Source: Prorocentrum cordatum
Taxonomy: Eukaryota > Sar > Dinophyceae > Prorocentrales > Prorocentraceae
Assembly: GCA_963575745.1 (NCBI GenBank)
Contig: CAUYUJ010017837.1
Coordinates: forward strand, 1,037,190-1,101,189
Reading direction: 5' to 3'
Length of the DNA stretch: 64,000 nt
This document shows positions 1 to 11,327 of the stretch, in pieces (position 1 is the first letter of the stretch; each line of letters begins with the position of its first letter). The position numbers were made by a program, and so were the translations under genes. The notes below the pieces were generated by a model. It did not search any database, was not told the origin of the DNA, and saw only the letters and a list, made by a program, of their open reading frames with translations.

Positions 1-253
1 ACCACCACCACAAACCACCACCACAAACCACCACCAAACCACCATCACCACAACCCACCACCACCGCCCCCACAACCCACCACCACACCACCACCAAACC
101 ACCACCACCACCACCACCCACAACCACAACCACCACCACCACCACAACAAACCACCACCAGCACCACCACAACCACCACCACCGCCACCACCACCACCAC
201 AACCCACCACCACCACCACCACCACCACCACCACCACCACCACCACCACCACC
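1..253. repeat. CCA microsatellite
   Basis: ACC/CCA triplets with AACC interruptions, pure from about 205. It continues beyond the left edge. Confidence 0.95.
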
Positions 254-475
254 GTCGTCCTCGTCGACGCTTCCTGCCGCCGCCGCCCGCCGCCGCAGGC
301 GCCGGCGCCGGCCCAGAAAAGGAAATCGTCGTCCCAGCCGCCGCCGCCAGCCGCCGCCGACGCAGGCGCTGGCTCGAGGAGAGGAAGAGAGGAGAAGTAG
401 GGGAGGAAAGGGGCAGGGGGTTTGGTTCCAACCCCCCCCCTCCCCCCTCCCAGCGACCACAGAACGCGCTCTTTC

Positions 476-488
476 GTGTGTATATATA

Positions 489-534
<46 letters not shown>

Positions 535-617
535 TAGATGTGTGTGTATATATTTATATATGTTTTTATGTATATATATATATATACATATATACGTATA
601 TTTATATATACACACAT
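476..617. repeat. TA/TATG microsatellite
   Basis: TATATA runs with GTGTG and TTTA interruptions, placed in GC-rich surroundings. Confidence 0.95.
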
Positions 618-770
618 GTTTTCCTGCCGGGGGTCTCTGAGAGCTGGCGGGCAACGGCGCCGTGACCGTTAAAAAAACGCCCTGGCGCAACCTAACTATC
701 TGCATCCTGGGCCGGACTCCGCCGCGAAAGAATACGATTCTGGACACGGGTCCCAGACCCCCAGGGCTTT

Positions 771-937
771 TGACTACCTACCAGACCACCCCAACCCAAC
801 CCGAAGACCCGAATTTCGGGTTGGGGGGGGTAAGGGTTCCACATGTGTTTTTTCGATGTTCCCCGACCCCCCCCCACTGGAAATGGAAGGCAAATTGAGG
901 CCTTCGGGTTGGGTTGGGGTGGTTTGGTAGGTGGTGA
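771..937 (+). mobile_element. Small TIR element, family A, copy 1
   Basis: The left end TGACTACCTACCAGACCACC continues as CCAACCCAACCCGAAG, and the right end is its inverted copy with a few mismatches. About 167 bp, non-coding. A second copy is at 5266-5441. Confidence 0.8.
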
Positions 938-1141
938 GCTTTGCCCACGACCAGCTCTTCATCCCGAGTCCTTCTCTTGACGGCCCTGGGGCCCGTGGAA
1001 GGCTCCGGGGCCCCGGCGGGGCCCGAGCTCCGGGAAGCCTCTCTTCCAGGCCCCCCATATGGAGGTCCCGACCCGCTCCCCCGGGGTAGCCAAGTGCGCG
1101 CAAGAGTTTATACTTATCCACTGCGTCTTTCAAGGGGCCCC

Positions 1142-1280
1142 AGGACACACAAATAAATACACACAAATAAAAATATTCGCCATATTTTCCTATATTTTCT
1201 GGGTTTCTGTCTTCCCCCCCACTTCCCATATTTTCTGGGAATCGCCGATTAATTGTGTCTGTGTGTTTTTTCCCCTCCTG
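1142..1280 (+). repeat. Dispersed repeat family B, copy 1
   Basis: Starts AGGACACACAAATAAATACA and ends GTGTCTGTGTGTTTTTTCCC plus CTCCTG. AT-rich centre with CATATTTTCTGGGTTT and GGGAATCG. About 139 bp, three copies in the window. Confidence 0.8.
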
Positions 1281-1756
1281 GAGTTCGGGGTTCCCTTCCG
1301 CCGGCACCCGAGGCGCAGTGGAGATGGATAATAACCTGCCCGCCCGTCGAGGCTAGATTCTTATTCATCTGCGGCTGGTCCTCTTGGCAAGTCCAGGGCG
1401 CAGTGGATATGAATATACAACTTGCCCGCGTTTTTCACTCCAGATTCGTTTTTGATGGTCCTGAGGCCCGAGAGCGAACCCCGCAAGGGCGAAGCCGAGA
1501 TCAACAACGCCATGATTGAACAAATCAAGCCTCCCGAGATATGGGCCTGCTCTATTCGGCTACACGCAAGACATGATGCTGGGCAAGGGTGGCCCGCGGT
1601 GCGCAGCTTCCGGGGGGCGTCCGGCCACCAGGGGGCCCCAGCGGGCCCGCACCTGAGGTCCCTCTAGGTCACTTTGCGTATCCTCTGCGAGGCGGGGATT
1701 TGTCCACATCCACCGCCTGCCGAGGCTCCGAGAACTGACCCTCCAGGCGGTGGTCA
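1281..1756. other. No gene seen
   Basis: Unique-looking GC-rich DNA. GGATATGAATATACAACTTG near 1400 resembles GTGGATATG stretches at 20714 and 33548, perhaps an old repeat. Confidence 0.5.
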
Positions 1757-1943
1757 TGTACTCCAGATTTCGTAATAAAGGGAGGGGGGTCTCATTTCGG
1801 GGGGGGGTCTCTTCCAGGCTATCTTGGAGGGCCTGGGGGGTCTGGGGACGATGTTTTGGAGGGTTCTCCCACGGGGGAGGTCTGAAATGGCTTGTCTTGG
1901 AGGGTCCAGACCCCCTCCCTTTTATCACGAAATCTGGAGTACA
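1757..1943 (+). mobile_element. Small TIR element, family H
   Basis: Left end TGTACTCCAGATTTCGTAAT continues into AAAGGGAGGGGG. The right end (1908-1943) is the inverted copy with two or three changes. 187 bp, non-coding, single copy in the window. Confidence 0.72.
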
Positions 1944-2216
1944 GATTTCCGCCTCGGATCATCGATTCACAGCTCCCGAGGGTCCTCCCGCCGCCGGCGC
2001 TCGAACTCCGCCCACAGCGCCGAGCGCGTGCCGTCCGCGCTGGTCGCGGCCGGCGGCGCGTCCTGGGGCGCTGCTCGGCGGGGGGCGAGCGAGAGTGCCA
2101 GATGTCCGACGAGTGGCCGGCAGCGCCCAGGTCTTCGACGATCTGCTTTTGCTCACTCGGGGCATTTCTTCCAGAGTTCGGCGTCTGCGGGGCTTCTCTG
2201 GGCCCCCGAAACCCTC

Positions 2217-2342
2217 GGCATCGCTCGGACGTTCATTTCCTGTGTTTTTTGTTGGTTTTGTGCGTGGTCTTTTCGCCAAATGATCAAGGATGCTCCTCGA
2301 TGGCCTTCGCCGAAGGAAAAATGCACACGTCCGAGCGATGCC
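2217..2342 (+). mobile_element. Short inverted-repeat element
   Basis: GGCATCGCTCGGACGT at 2217-2232 has a perfect inverted copy at 2327-2342. 126 bp total, non-coding. A related GGCCGAGCGATGCC lies at about 2622-2635. Confidence 0.55.
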
Positions 2343-2639
2343 TGGAACCACCAAAACAACATCCAGGGCCAAAAAGCTATCCCAGGAGCAGCGGTCGGAG
2401 CCTCTGAGGCCGCGGAGCGGAAAAATCAGATCGGTGGGGATCACAGGGGGGGGCGCGAGGGAGGCGGGACCTTCTGAGCGGGCGGCGCGGCTTCTGAAAA
2501 GGCAGGGGGGGCTTCTTGGAAGCCCTCGCGGCTCTAGCTTACCGGCGTGTTCGGACGCCCATTCCCCGTACACTGCTTGGTTTCGTGCGTGCTGCGAGAT
2601 GGTCCTGGAAGACATGCGCACGGCCGAGCGATGCCAAGG

Positions 2640-2837
2640 GCTCTACAGTGGGGGCTCGGCCACAAGAAACCTCCGCAAGAAACCCAACCCTGAAATACGC
2701 GATTTGTTCAGTGAAAATCCACATGTGTCGATCGAAAATCGTCAAGATCTGATTGGGAGCCCATCATAATCCAAGAGACCCAGGGCACCCTGGCAAAATC
2801 CAACTGGTTTCTTGGCACGCGCCCCCACTGTAGAGGC
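2640..2837 (+). mobile_element. Small TIR element, family F, divergent copy
   Basis: Left 2640-2671 (GCTCTACAGTGGGGGCTCGG then CCACAAGAAACC) pairs with right 2806-2837. The CTACAGTSGGGGC end resembles the ends of 4671-4850 and 35948-36127, so it may belong to the same superfamily. Confidence 0.68.
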
Positions 2838-2904
2838 TGAAAAAAACCCGAAGCCATCGGAGAGGCCCCTCGCCCTCCTTGAGGAGCCACCCTCGCGCCC
2901 AACT

Positions 2905-3590
2905 CGGACATCCAGGCGGTCTAGATGGCCTAGATGGACCGAATGGACTAGATGGCATAGTTGGCCGATCTCGCCATACAGGCCATCTAGGCCATCTAGG
3001 TGGAGCTAGATGGCCTAGATGGTCTAGTTGGCCGATGTCGCCATCTAGGCGATCTAGGTGGACCTATACGGCCTAGGCGGTCCAGATGGCCTAGATGGCC
3101 TTGATGGCGAGATCGACCATCTAGACCCTTTCAGGTGGACGCAGATGGTCGAAATTGCCCAGATAGCCTGGATGGCCGATCTTGCCATCCAGGACATCTA
3201 GATGGACCTAGATGGACCAGATGACCTAGATGGCGAGATTGGCCATCTAGGACCGTTTAGGTGGGCCTAGATGGTCTAGATGGCCGGTCTCGCCATCTAG
3301 GGCCATTCAGGTGGACCTGCATGGCATAGATGTTCAAGGTGGCCTAGATGGCGAGATTGCAAAAATCTACGGCCACTTAGGTGCCTTGATGGCGAGCTTG
3401 GCCGTCTAGAGCCATTTAGGTGGACCTAGATGGTTTAGGTGTCCTAGTCGGCGAGATTGGTCATCTAGGGCCATTTAGGTGGACCGAAATGGCCTAGATG
3501 GCGAGATGGGCCGTCTCGGCCACTTGGGCTTAGGTGGCCTAAATGGCGAGATTGGCCATCTGGGCCACACAAGGCCTATACGGCCTAGAG
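2905..3590. repeat. Degenerate array of CTAGATGG / CCATCTAG units
   Basis: Blocks such as GGCCTAGATGGCGAGATTGG, CCATCTAGGGCCATTTAGGT and GGACCTAGATGG recur with a loose period of about 60-70 bp and many 10-14 bp sub-repeats in both orientations, so it can fold extensively. No gene seen. Confidence 0.85.
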
Positions 3591-4020
3591 GTTGGGCATT
3601 GAAGCCTCTTTCCTCCTCCTGCCTCCCCAATTCCTGCCCCCTCTTGTAGCTTGACTCTTCCCCTCCTAGTCGTGCTCGTCCTTGCCGCCCTCTTCCTCCC
3701 CATCCTCGTGCGAATCCATATTTTATTCCTGCGTTTGCTCCTCCCCACCCTCATCTCCTTCCTTTCCGTTTTTCCGTTTCCTCACCCTTCTCTTCCTTCT
3801 GCTCCTCCGTTTCCTGATGTGTTAGTATTGCTTCCTCGCTGCTTTTCCTTCTGAACCCTTCCCCTCCATCCTTCCTCCTCGTCCTCCGCCTCCCTCTTCA
3901 CTCCTCCATACCCCCTCCTGCCTCCTCCATATTGCCCCTGCCTTCTTCCCTCTTCCCTCCTGCCACCTCCCACCTCTCGTGCTGCGTATCCCTCTTCCCT
4001 CTTCCATCCCGATGTTCCTT
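3591..4020. repeat. Pyrimidine-rich tract (CCTCCT, CTTCC)
   Basis: Strongly C/T-biased on the plus strand, with irregular CCTCCT and CTTCCTCC. No regular unit and no gene. Confidence 0.8.
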
Positions 4021-4670
4021 CTCGTGCTATTCCTGCCTGCTCACACTCTTTTTCTCCTCGGCCTCTATTCTGCCTCTGGCGTCAGGTCCCCTACAGGAGG
4101 CCTCGGTCGAAATGGTGCCCCTGCACGTATGGAAGGCGGTGCCTTTTCAACATGGGCTTTGCTCGAGTCTTCTCGCAAGTTGACGGCCATAGCAATGAGC
4201 ATGTCCAGAAATTACACGGTTGAAGAAGGATCGTTTTCGAAATAAAGATGTATTCCCAGATCCCTTTGGTTTGCCATCAGCAGAAGTCAGTGTGCAGTAA
4301 TGAGACAGATGGAGTGCGGTTCGTTTTCAAAAAGGCGTTTGCTTTGAGCCACTCCGTGATGTTAATGAGCCTACACAATTGACTTTCTTATAGGTCGAAG
4401 GACGGAAGGCATATCCGTTTCAATGCGGAGGCCTCGCCAAATTAAATAGCAGGCCCATGGGATACTCATCAGTCGAGGCAGCATTGCACCTTCATTGATG
4501 CATCAGGGCCCCTGGCCGGGCCCCTCGTGGTCCTTACTCCACCCTCTTTCCCATCCCTTCTGCTATAATTTCAGCTCAATTATCTCTGCTCCTAACCCCT
4601 GCCTCCCCCCGGCACTCACACACACGCACACTTCATACACACGCACACTTCATATTCCCACTCATCGCTG
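4020..4670. other. Balanced-composition intergenic DNA, no gene seen
   Basis: Less GC-rich than its surroundings, with no long frame. A 17-bp tandem duplication (CACACGCACACTTCATA) lies at about 4621-4655. Confidence 0.5.
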
Positions 4671-4850
4671 CCGTCGGGGCGTTGACCTAAGGAACCCCAA
4701 ATAAGGAACGAGGCCTCTTTTTTCCACAAGTTAAACTTTGATTTCCCATCGAAAAAATCTGAGGAAAGCCTGAGGCAAGCTGTGAAAGAATCAAGGAACA
4801 CGGAGCCCCTCCCCAACGAGAAGGGTTCCTTCTGCAGGGCCCCGACTGTA
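4671..4850 (+). mobile_element. Small TIR element, family F, copy 2
   Basis: Ends CCGTCGGGGCGTTGACCTAAGG and GGGCCCCGACTGTA. The interior (CAAGGAACACGGAGCCCCTC) matches 35948-36127 across its length. About 180 bp. Confidence 0.75.
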
Positions 4851-5265
4851 CTCCCTTTTTCTCCGTCTAGTGCATTCGCGAACTCATCGGATTCGCGCTC
4901 CTTCCTTGTCCCACTGATGTTTTTCTTCTACCCTTCTACTACCTTCTTCCACCTCCCTTCTCCTGCCCCCTCATGTCTCTCCCTCTTTCTCGTTCTCCTT
5001 CGGCCCTCCCGGCCCTCCCCGAGAATCTCGACGGCCTGGATGGCGCTAGATGTCCAGATGGCTCTCCCTGGCAGAGTGGTCCAGGATCCGGCATCGCACC
5101 GATCCCCCCCCCCCCCGGCGGGGCAAGCCTCCGCTGTGCCCGCGGCGGCGGCGGACATGGGCGGCGGAACCGCGGCCGCGGGCCTCCGCGCGCGCGCCGT
5201 GCGGCGCGGGCCCGCTCGGCTCTTGGACGGGGGACGGGCGGCTGGCGGCGCGGGGCGGCGGGAGG

Positions 5266-5441
5266 TGACTACCTACCAGACCACCCCAACCCAACCCGAA
5301 GACCCGAATTTGACCCGAGTTTCGGGTTGGGGGGGGTACGGATTCCATGTGTTTTCTCAATGTTCCCCGACCCCCCCCCACTGGAAATCGAGGATAAATT
5401 TGGGCCTTCGGGTTGGGTTGGGGTGGTTTGGTGGGTGGTGA
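5266..5441 (+). mobile_element. Small TIR element, family A, copy 2
   Basis: Same ends and centre as 771-937 (GGTTCCATGTGTTTTCTCAA-like core, GACCCCCCCCCACTGGAAAT). Each copy is followed about 160-210 bp later by a family B repeat. Confidence 0.8.
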
Positions 5442-5600
5442 GAGGAGGCGCAGGCCTGACGCACCGCCCGAGCCTCGGGCGAGCGTGCCCTGTCCGTCCC
5501 CTCGGCCTCGGGGGCCCGTCCTCGGCCCCGGGGCCACCAGAAGCGGGCCCGGGGCGGAGGGCCACGCCGCAGCGAGAGACGAGTTTTCTAAAGGGAAATT

Positions 5601-5749
5601 AGGACACACAAATAAATACACACAAATAAAAATAGTCCCCATATTTTCCATATTTTCTGGGTTTTTGTCTTCCCCCCCAATTCCCATACTTTCCCATATT
5701 TTCCTGGGAATCGAGGATTAATTGTGTCTGTGTGTTTTTTTCCCCCCTG
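5601..5749 (+). repeat. Dispersed repeat family B, copy 2
   Basis: Closely matches 1142-1280 along its full length, with a longer CCATACTTTCCCATATTTTC middle. Confidence 0.8.
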
Positions 5750-6158
5750 ATTTTCGGAGTGTGGCTCGACGAATGCATGGATCTGAGCGCCCTCGAGGTT
5801 GCAGAGCCATGCTTTCGAGAGCGGGATCGAATGGTGCACCGAAGAACTCTGCAGCTGCTCTGATTCTCGAAATCGGGTCGAAATGCCGCACTCGTTCGGA
5901 ACATCATTGGGGAAGGAGCCGGTGCCTCTGAAGCCGGAAGGGAAGAGATTTGACTTGCTCACTCCCAGGAGTGGTGAGCATCGGCTCGAGAAGTCCGGCC
6001 TGATCGGATCGGGCGTCACGGACGAGGCTGCCTCGACACCCAGTCGGGATCAAATCGGACCGGCCGCGCAAAAGTGCACAGCCGCGCCATGCAAGCATCG
6101 GGCACCGGGGCCCGCCGTTGGGGCCCAGGACCGTCAGGGTGGAGTGGGACGCACATGG

Positions 6159-6345
6159 ACATACTAGTACTATATGTCCTCCTTGGAGGCGCGCGTCCGA
6201 CCCGAACATATAGTATACCCATCTTGTAGTATATCGTTTCCCGAGCGGTGTGGCCAGAAAGCGCCCGCCACGACGCATATACTATGAGATTTCTCGGTGC
6301 GCGCGTCGCCCCTGGGGGGGTGACGCACATCTAGTATAAGTATGT
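6159..6345 (+). mobile_element. Candidate TIR element, family I
   Basis: ACATACTAGTACTATATGT at the left pairs imperfectly with CATCTAGTATAAGTATGT at the right. Several ATATAGTATA-like motifs lie inside. 187 bp, single copy. Confidence 0.5.
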
Positions 6346-7136
6346 TGGGGTGTTGCCGATGGAGCCCAGTGTCGCGGCGCATCGCGCCCCGTGACGCGCG
6401 TTCGTCTTCGCGCCCTCGCGCCTCTCGCTCAGCCCCCCTGCAGCAGCGCGGCTTTCGTCGCCCCCCCCCCCCAGGCGGCCCCCGAAGCAGAGGGGCGCCG
6501 CTCACATGGCCAGGGCGGCCGCGGAGGGGAGCAGCGCGCCAACACGCCCGACGACGCGGTCCTTCCAGCGCGCGGCTCCAAAGGGGCCCCGACCCCCTCC
6601 ACGGGGCGGACTTTCGCCCCGGATCCGCTCGCAGTGGTGACGGGGGGTCCCCCGTCACGGGCCCGACCGGGGCCGAAAGCACGGAGAAGCGCCGGGCTGA
6701 GCAGAATATATCTAAGGGACGCGGGGGGGGCACCCACCCTCTGAGGGCTATTGAACCCGATTGATTGGCCATTGAGCCGGGCCGGCCCAGATGGAGCCCA
6801 AGATCTGAAGCCTGACTCGGCGGGATCAAGCGCAATTCAACGGGACCATGCCAGATCCCGCTGGCTTTCGACCACGGACATGTCGCCGCGCTGTTTGTCC
6901 TCGACGCGCCCAAGTGGACGCGCCCGAGGCGGCGTTTGCCCTGCTGGCCCAGGCCACGCGTCCGAGCAACCGGCGCGGCGACACGCACCAGCGCCGATGC
7001 TGAACCTAACCTCCCAGGAATTGCACCCTCACCACCCCTGGAGTGACCCCTAGGCAAGGGGGCCACCCCCTCCCGAGAAGCCGCGGGGCCTCAGTGGCAG
7101 ACGGGCAGGCCTGGCAGAACTTCGTCGTCTTCATTC
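6346..7136. other. GC-rich intergenic DNA, no gene seen
   Basis: Open frames on both strands are Arg/Pro/Ala-rich with no motif. A short CCT run is at 7137-7165. Confidence 0.5.
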
Positions 7137-7331
7137 CTCCTCCTCCTCCTCCTCCTCCTCCTCCCCTGGACCTTCCCCACGAACGATCTCCTGCCTCGTC
7201 TGCACGTGGGAGTGACCCCTATAGGCAAGAGTGGCCCTCTGTGCGCGACGTTTGGGGAGCGCGGGAGGGCCAACCCCGAGCAGGGAAACAACTGCTATCG
7301 CATCGCATTCAGACATGTGTGAAGGGGCCCT

Positions 7332-7455
7332 GGGACACACAAACAAATACACACAGATAATTTTCTGGGTTTTTGTCTCCCCCCCACTTCCCATATCGTC
7401 CCATCTTTTCTCGGGAATCGACGACTCATGGTGTCTGTGTGTTTCTTCCCTCCTG
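7332..7455 (+). repeat. Dispersed repeat family B, copy 3
   Basis: Shorter copy lacking part of the AT-rich centre; the ends and GGGTTTTTGTCTCCCCCC are kept. Confidence 0.78.
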
Positions 7456-7689
7456 AATATGGGGACCCCAGTGTGCCCGCACCAAAGGTCGCTCTGGCGA
7501 CAGGTCGTTCTTGCGCGCAGCCGACTGCCCAAGCCCGCGGCTCAGCTCTCGGGCGCGGGCGGCCCGGGCAGCCGGCGCGGGGGAAAGGGCAGGAGGAGGG
7601 GCAGCAGCAGCAACGGCAGCGGGCACGCCGCACGGGGCGACGGCGCCGGGGCCGGGGCGGGGTGGAAGCGAGAGGCCAGGAACTCGACG

Positions 7690-7800
7690 GAGGAGGAGGA
7701 GGAGGAGGAGAGAGGAGGAGGAGGAGGAGGAGGGAGGAGGAGGAGGAGGCGGAGGAGGAGGAGGAGGAGGAGGAGGGAGGAGGAGGAGGAGGAGGAGGAG
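7690..7800. repeat. AGG triplet tract
   Basis: GGA repeats with a few GGGA interruptions. It faces the CCT tract at 7929 across about 130 bp of GC-rich DNA. Confidence 0.95.
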
Positions 7801-7928
7801 AAGAGGCGTATCCGCCCGAGGCCAGGTGGGGGCAGTCTCAGGCCCCCCCCGCGGCGTTCCGGCGGGGCGCCAAGGCGGCCTGCGCGCCTCGGCCATGGTC
7901 GCGGAGGCGGCACCCCCCCGCGCCCCGC

Positions 7929-8155
7929 GCCCTCCTCCTCCTCCTCCTCCTCCTCCTCCTCCTCCTCCTCCTCCTCCTCCTCCTCCCCCGCCTCCCTCCT
8001 CCTCCTCCTCCCTCCTCCTCCTCCTCCTCCTCCTCCTCCTCCTCCTCCTCCCCCGCCTCCCCTCCTCCTCCTCCTCCTCCTCCTCCTCCTCCCCCGCCTC
8101 CTCCTCCTCCTCCTCCTCCCCCGCCTCCTCCTCCTCCTCCTCCTCCTCCTCCTCC
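7929..8155. repeat. CCT triplet tract
   Basis: CCT repeats with CCCCG and CCC interruptions at fairly regular distances. LINE 1 remnants begin at its right edge. Confidence 0.95.
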
Positions 8156-8262
8156 AAGGCAGCAGCGGCCTGGCAGCAGGTGGCCAAGCACTTCGGCAAG
8201 ATCACCAAGAGGCAGCGCTCTTCAGCCTGGCACAGGAGACGAAGAAGAAGAAGGGCGTACGC

Positions 8263-9444
8263 TCGAGTTCTACTTAGGTTGGGAGCAGCAGCCATGCTAC
8301 TACACGGACATCATTCACAAAGCAGAATGGCATTCGACCAACGGGGAAACTCTCAGGTTCGAGGAGGTTCACGACATCCCGGGCAGTCAAGAGCAAGGAA
8401 GCAGGCAAGGCACTCTTTACGATGGACATGTACGAACTGCGGGCTCACCAATCCATCATCGGCAAACAAGTGTTCTTGCGAAAGTCTACCATTTCCGAAA
8501 AGGCCCCCGACCCCGACCCAGAGGACGGATACAGCAATCCCGAAGCTTCAACGGTACCCATGGCATCAAGACATATCCAAAGAAAGAGCCCCACCCAAAC
8601 GAGATCCAGCAGTTCAAAAGCTCGTCGACATGATCCCCATGGCAACCCGAGAAGAAGCAGAAGCTACAACAGAGTTTAAGGAGCCACCGACGGACAACAA
8701 CAGTCTGAGCCACCCATTCAGATTCAAACTATACGCCAAACAGACTCAGTTGGCTATGGCAGTCATCCAGCCGGAGAAGGCAGACATCAACATGGAGGAG
8801 TTCAGACACAGGATATCCATGATCAAGTACACCTTCGACAGCAGGAAACCTGCGGCGGCAAGGGTGGAGGGCCACAGGAAAAGTGTAGATCGCTGGAAAG
8901 ATGCCATCAAAGGCCTCTTCAGAGAAAAGGTCGCGGTGGAGAATCGGATCGAGGACGCCTACATGCAGCTCGACCGCGCACGGCAAGCATTACGAGACGC
9001 CATGAGAGACAGAGATGGAGAGGAGAACGAGGCGGACGACGACCCCAGTGAAGAGGATGGACTGGAAGAGGACTTTCCGGATGAAATCATGGCAGCCCAA
9101 CCTAAATTATCAGCGGAGCAGGCCCCTCGCAGCAGCGGAAGACGGATGCATCCAGCAGGCGAGATGCCGCGGCAGGCTACAGCTCAAGCAGCGCCGAGAC
9201 CCCGAGCAACCAGCACGCAGCGCAACGGATCAACCAGCTCATGGAGATGATCACGGCACAGCAGCTGCAGAACGGCATACTCCAGAAGAGCTCGAGTGAC
9301 ATGCAGGCAGAGAACCAGGGTCAGAAAGTCTTCTACAAGCAGCAGGCGCCGCACCAGCAATACTACGTGCAGATGGTGACGCAAGAGGCGCACGCCCAAA
9401 AGACAGACGCCCAAGCTGCAGAAGGCAATCAACATCAAGACTAA
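8263..9444 (+). pseudogene. LINE 1 ORF1-like segment with RanBP2-type zinc finger
   Basis: Reading frame 2 continues out of the CCT tract. At about 8413-8480 it encodes RWTCTNCGL, then six residues after an Asn, then KCSC: the W-x-C-x2-C-x3-N-x6-C pattern of RanBP2-type zinc fingers, with the last pair squeezed to C-x-C. A charged, probably coiled-coil stretch (about 8750-9080, rich in K, R, E and D) follows. The frame ends at 9250. A second frame (9241-9444, QLQNGILQKSS onward) probably continues the same protein after a frameshift near 9230. Zinc fingers of this type are common at the N-terminus of dinoflagellate LINE proteins; that family link is from general knowledge. Function would be nucleic-acid binding. 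Confidence 0.55.
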
Positions 9445-9582
9445 TTCTCGCCAGCGATGCCCACGGAGGACTTGTTCAACGCGCGGGGGCGCGTGCAGGT
9501 CATGCAGCGCAGATAATGAATGGTTAAAGATTACCCCAGTGCGACCCTACCTAGAAGTTGGAGCCCCCAGGAAAGCAGCACT

Positions 9583-10015
9583 AGTTGCTATGCTCTGCTG
9601 TGCTATGCTCTGCTCTGCTCTGCTATGCTATGCTATGCTACGCTATGCTATCCTGCGCTATGCTATGCTATGCTATGCTATGCTATGCCATGCTATGCTA
9701 TGCTATGCTATGCTATGCTATGCTATGCTATGCTATGCTATATCATGCTGCGCAGTGCTATGCTAAACTATGCTATGCTATTCTATGCTAAGCTGCGCTA
9801 TGCTATGCTATGCTATGCTATGCTGTCATGCGCTATGTTATGCTATGCTGTGCTACGCTCTGCTATGCTATGCTGTGCTCTGCTATGCTAAAGCTCGGCG
9901 AAGCTAAGATGAAGGTGCGCTAAGCTAAGATATGCCTGAGCTAAGATGAAGCTAAGCTAAGCTAAGATGAAATAAGCTAAGCTAAGATGAGATAAGCAAT
10001 GCTAAGCTAAGGGAA
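9583..10015. repeat. Pentamer arrays: ATGCT changing to AAGCT/AGCTA
   Basis: About 9583-9890 is an ATGCT pentamer run with scattered CTGCT and CGCTA variants. It turns at about 9896 into AAGCT/AGCTAAG units that run to about 10015. It lies inside the LINE 1 remnant and probably inserted or expanded there. A short copy of the same ATGCT pentamer is at 52946-52975. Confidence 0.95.
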
Positions 10016-10129
10016 CGCCACTGGGGGAACCGCGGGGCGGATCCTGGGGGAACCGCCCGGGGCGGGGACCACTGCCCGGCCCCTTAAGCTCACAGGGTAA
10101 GAACCCTTCTGGGCAGAGCCTAGGTAGGG

Positions 10130-11211
10130 AAAAAGCTAGCAAGCGGCAGCCAACGCGCGCACCAAGGCAGCGGAGGCGGGGCAGCTCGACGCGGTCGATG
10201 CCAGCCAGACAGCCACCCCAGAAGACGTCGCAGACATGGGCGCAGCCTGCGCGGGCAAGGAGCCGGATGCACCAACGGGCATCGCCCGGAAGCTCAGCCA
10301 CCGGAGGCTCTCCCCCAGAGCAGCGCCCGCAGCCCGAGCAGCCAAGAGCAGGGACGAGCGCGACGATTGGCACGAGCATCGGGCAAAGCTCCACGAGGCC
10401 AAGGCCGGATACAACGTGCATGACGGGCTACCCGCAGCCAGCTGGGCAGCGCAGCAACCTGGACTGGAGCAAAAAGAATACCAAAACGATGTACAACAAG
10501 AACCAGCACATGCAGCATCGCAAGACAAGCATCCACCCAATCCATTCTTGATGGAGCAGATGACCATGCACAGGGAGTACACGAACACCCAGTACGCAGT
10601 GGCACTCAAGCATAATATTGGTTCAGGTACAGATTCTATCCCAGCCGAACAACCGTCGCCAGGGACACCGGTTGCGCCAGCGATACCAGCGGACAGTCCC
10701 AATCCACCAGCATCGGCCAAGACAACACCAGCGCCAAGACCGATTTCGCCGACGCAGCTACCAGAGCCACAACAATGTCCGTAACAAGAAGGAGAAAGCA
10801 CGCCGATAAGTACGGCCAGGGCGCGCAGGACATCAAGGACCAATGGGGCATCGTACAAAACCAGAACCCGCTCGCCCGAACAAGAACCAGATGATGGAGG
10901 GGAACAGCCAACCCGCCATCGGCAGCCAGGGCGGTGCCGCATCGCAGAAGGAGACGCACCACCGCGAGGACAAGAGCGAGCACAGTCGTTGCCGCGATTT
11001 GGGATCCAGGAGCGTATATTTCGACCTGGAGGAGACCCAGACCGCTCGGTTTCCTCATCGTCAGGACGTCTGCAGCCCGCTCGTAACGCTCGCAGGTCGA
11101 TGCCCCCCTTCGGCAGGTTCTCTTACTCAGTCGCCGTCGACGGGAAGATCGACGGCACCCCGACCCGCCGCCAAGAGGCCGCGACGGGTCCATTTTGGAC
11201 CTCGTGCATAG
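10130..11211 (+). pseudogene. Low-complexity Gln/Pro/Ala-rich coding remnant, possibly LINE 1 linker
   Basis: The stretch between the pentamer block and the GGA tract holds an open frame at 10236-10784 (182 residues, rich in Ala, Pro and Gln) and a second at 10843-11211. Neither shows a recognisable domain. Composition and position suggest the linker between ORF1 and the enzymatic part of LINE 1, but no motif proves it. Confidence 0.35.
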
Positions 11212-11327
11212 GAGGACGAGGAGGAGGAGGAGGAGGCGGAGGAGGAGGAGGTAGAGGTGGAGGAGGAGGAGGCGGTGGAGGAGGAGGAGGAGGTAGAGGT
11301 TGAGGAGGAGGAGGAGGAGGAGGACCC
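11212..11327. repeat. AGG triplet tract inside LINE 1
   Basis: GGA repeats with GTAGAGG and GCGG interruptions, between the ORF1-like and RNase H parts. Confidence 0.95.

Noticed and set aside
7428-8290. Poly-Pro/Ser/Leu, poly-Glu and poly-Gly frames
   Set aside because: Direct translations of CCT/AGG tracts, open on both strands. Only the part after 8263 in one frame has domain-like content.
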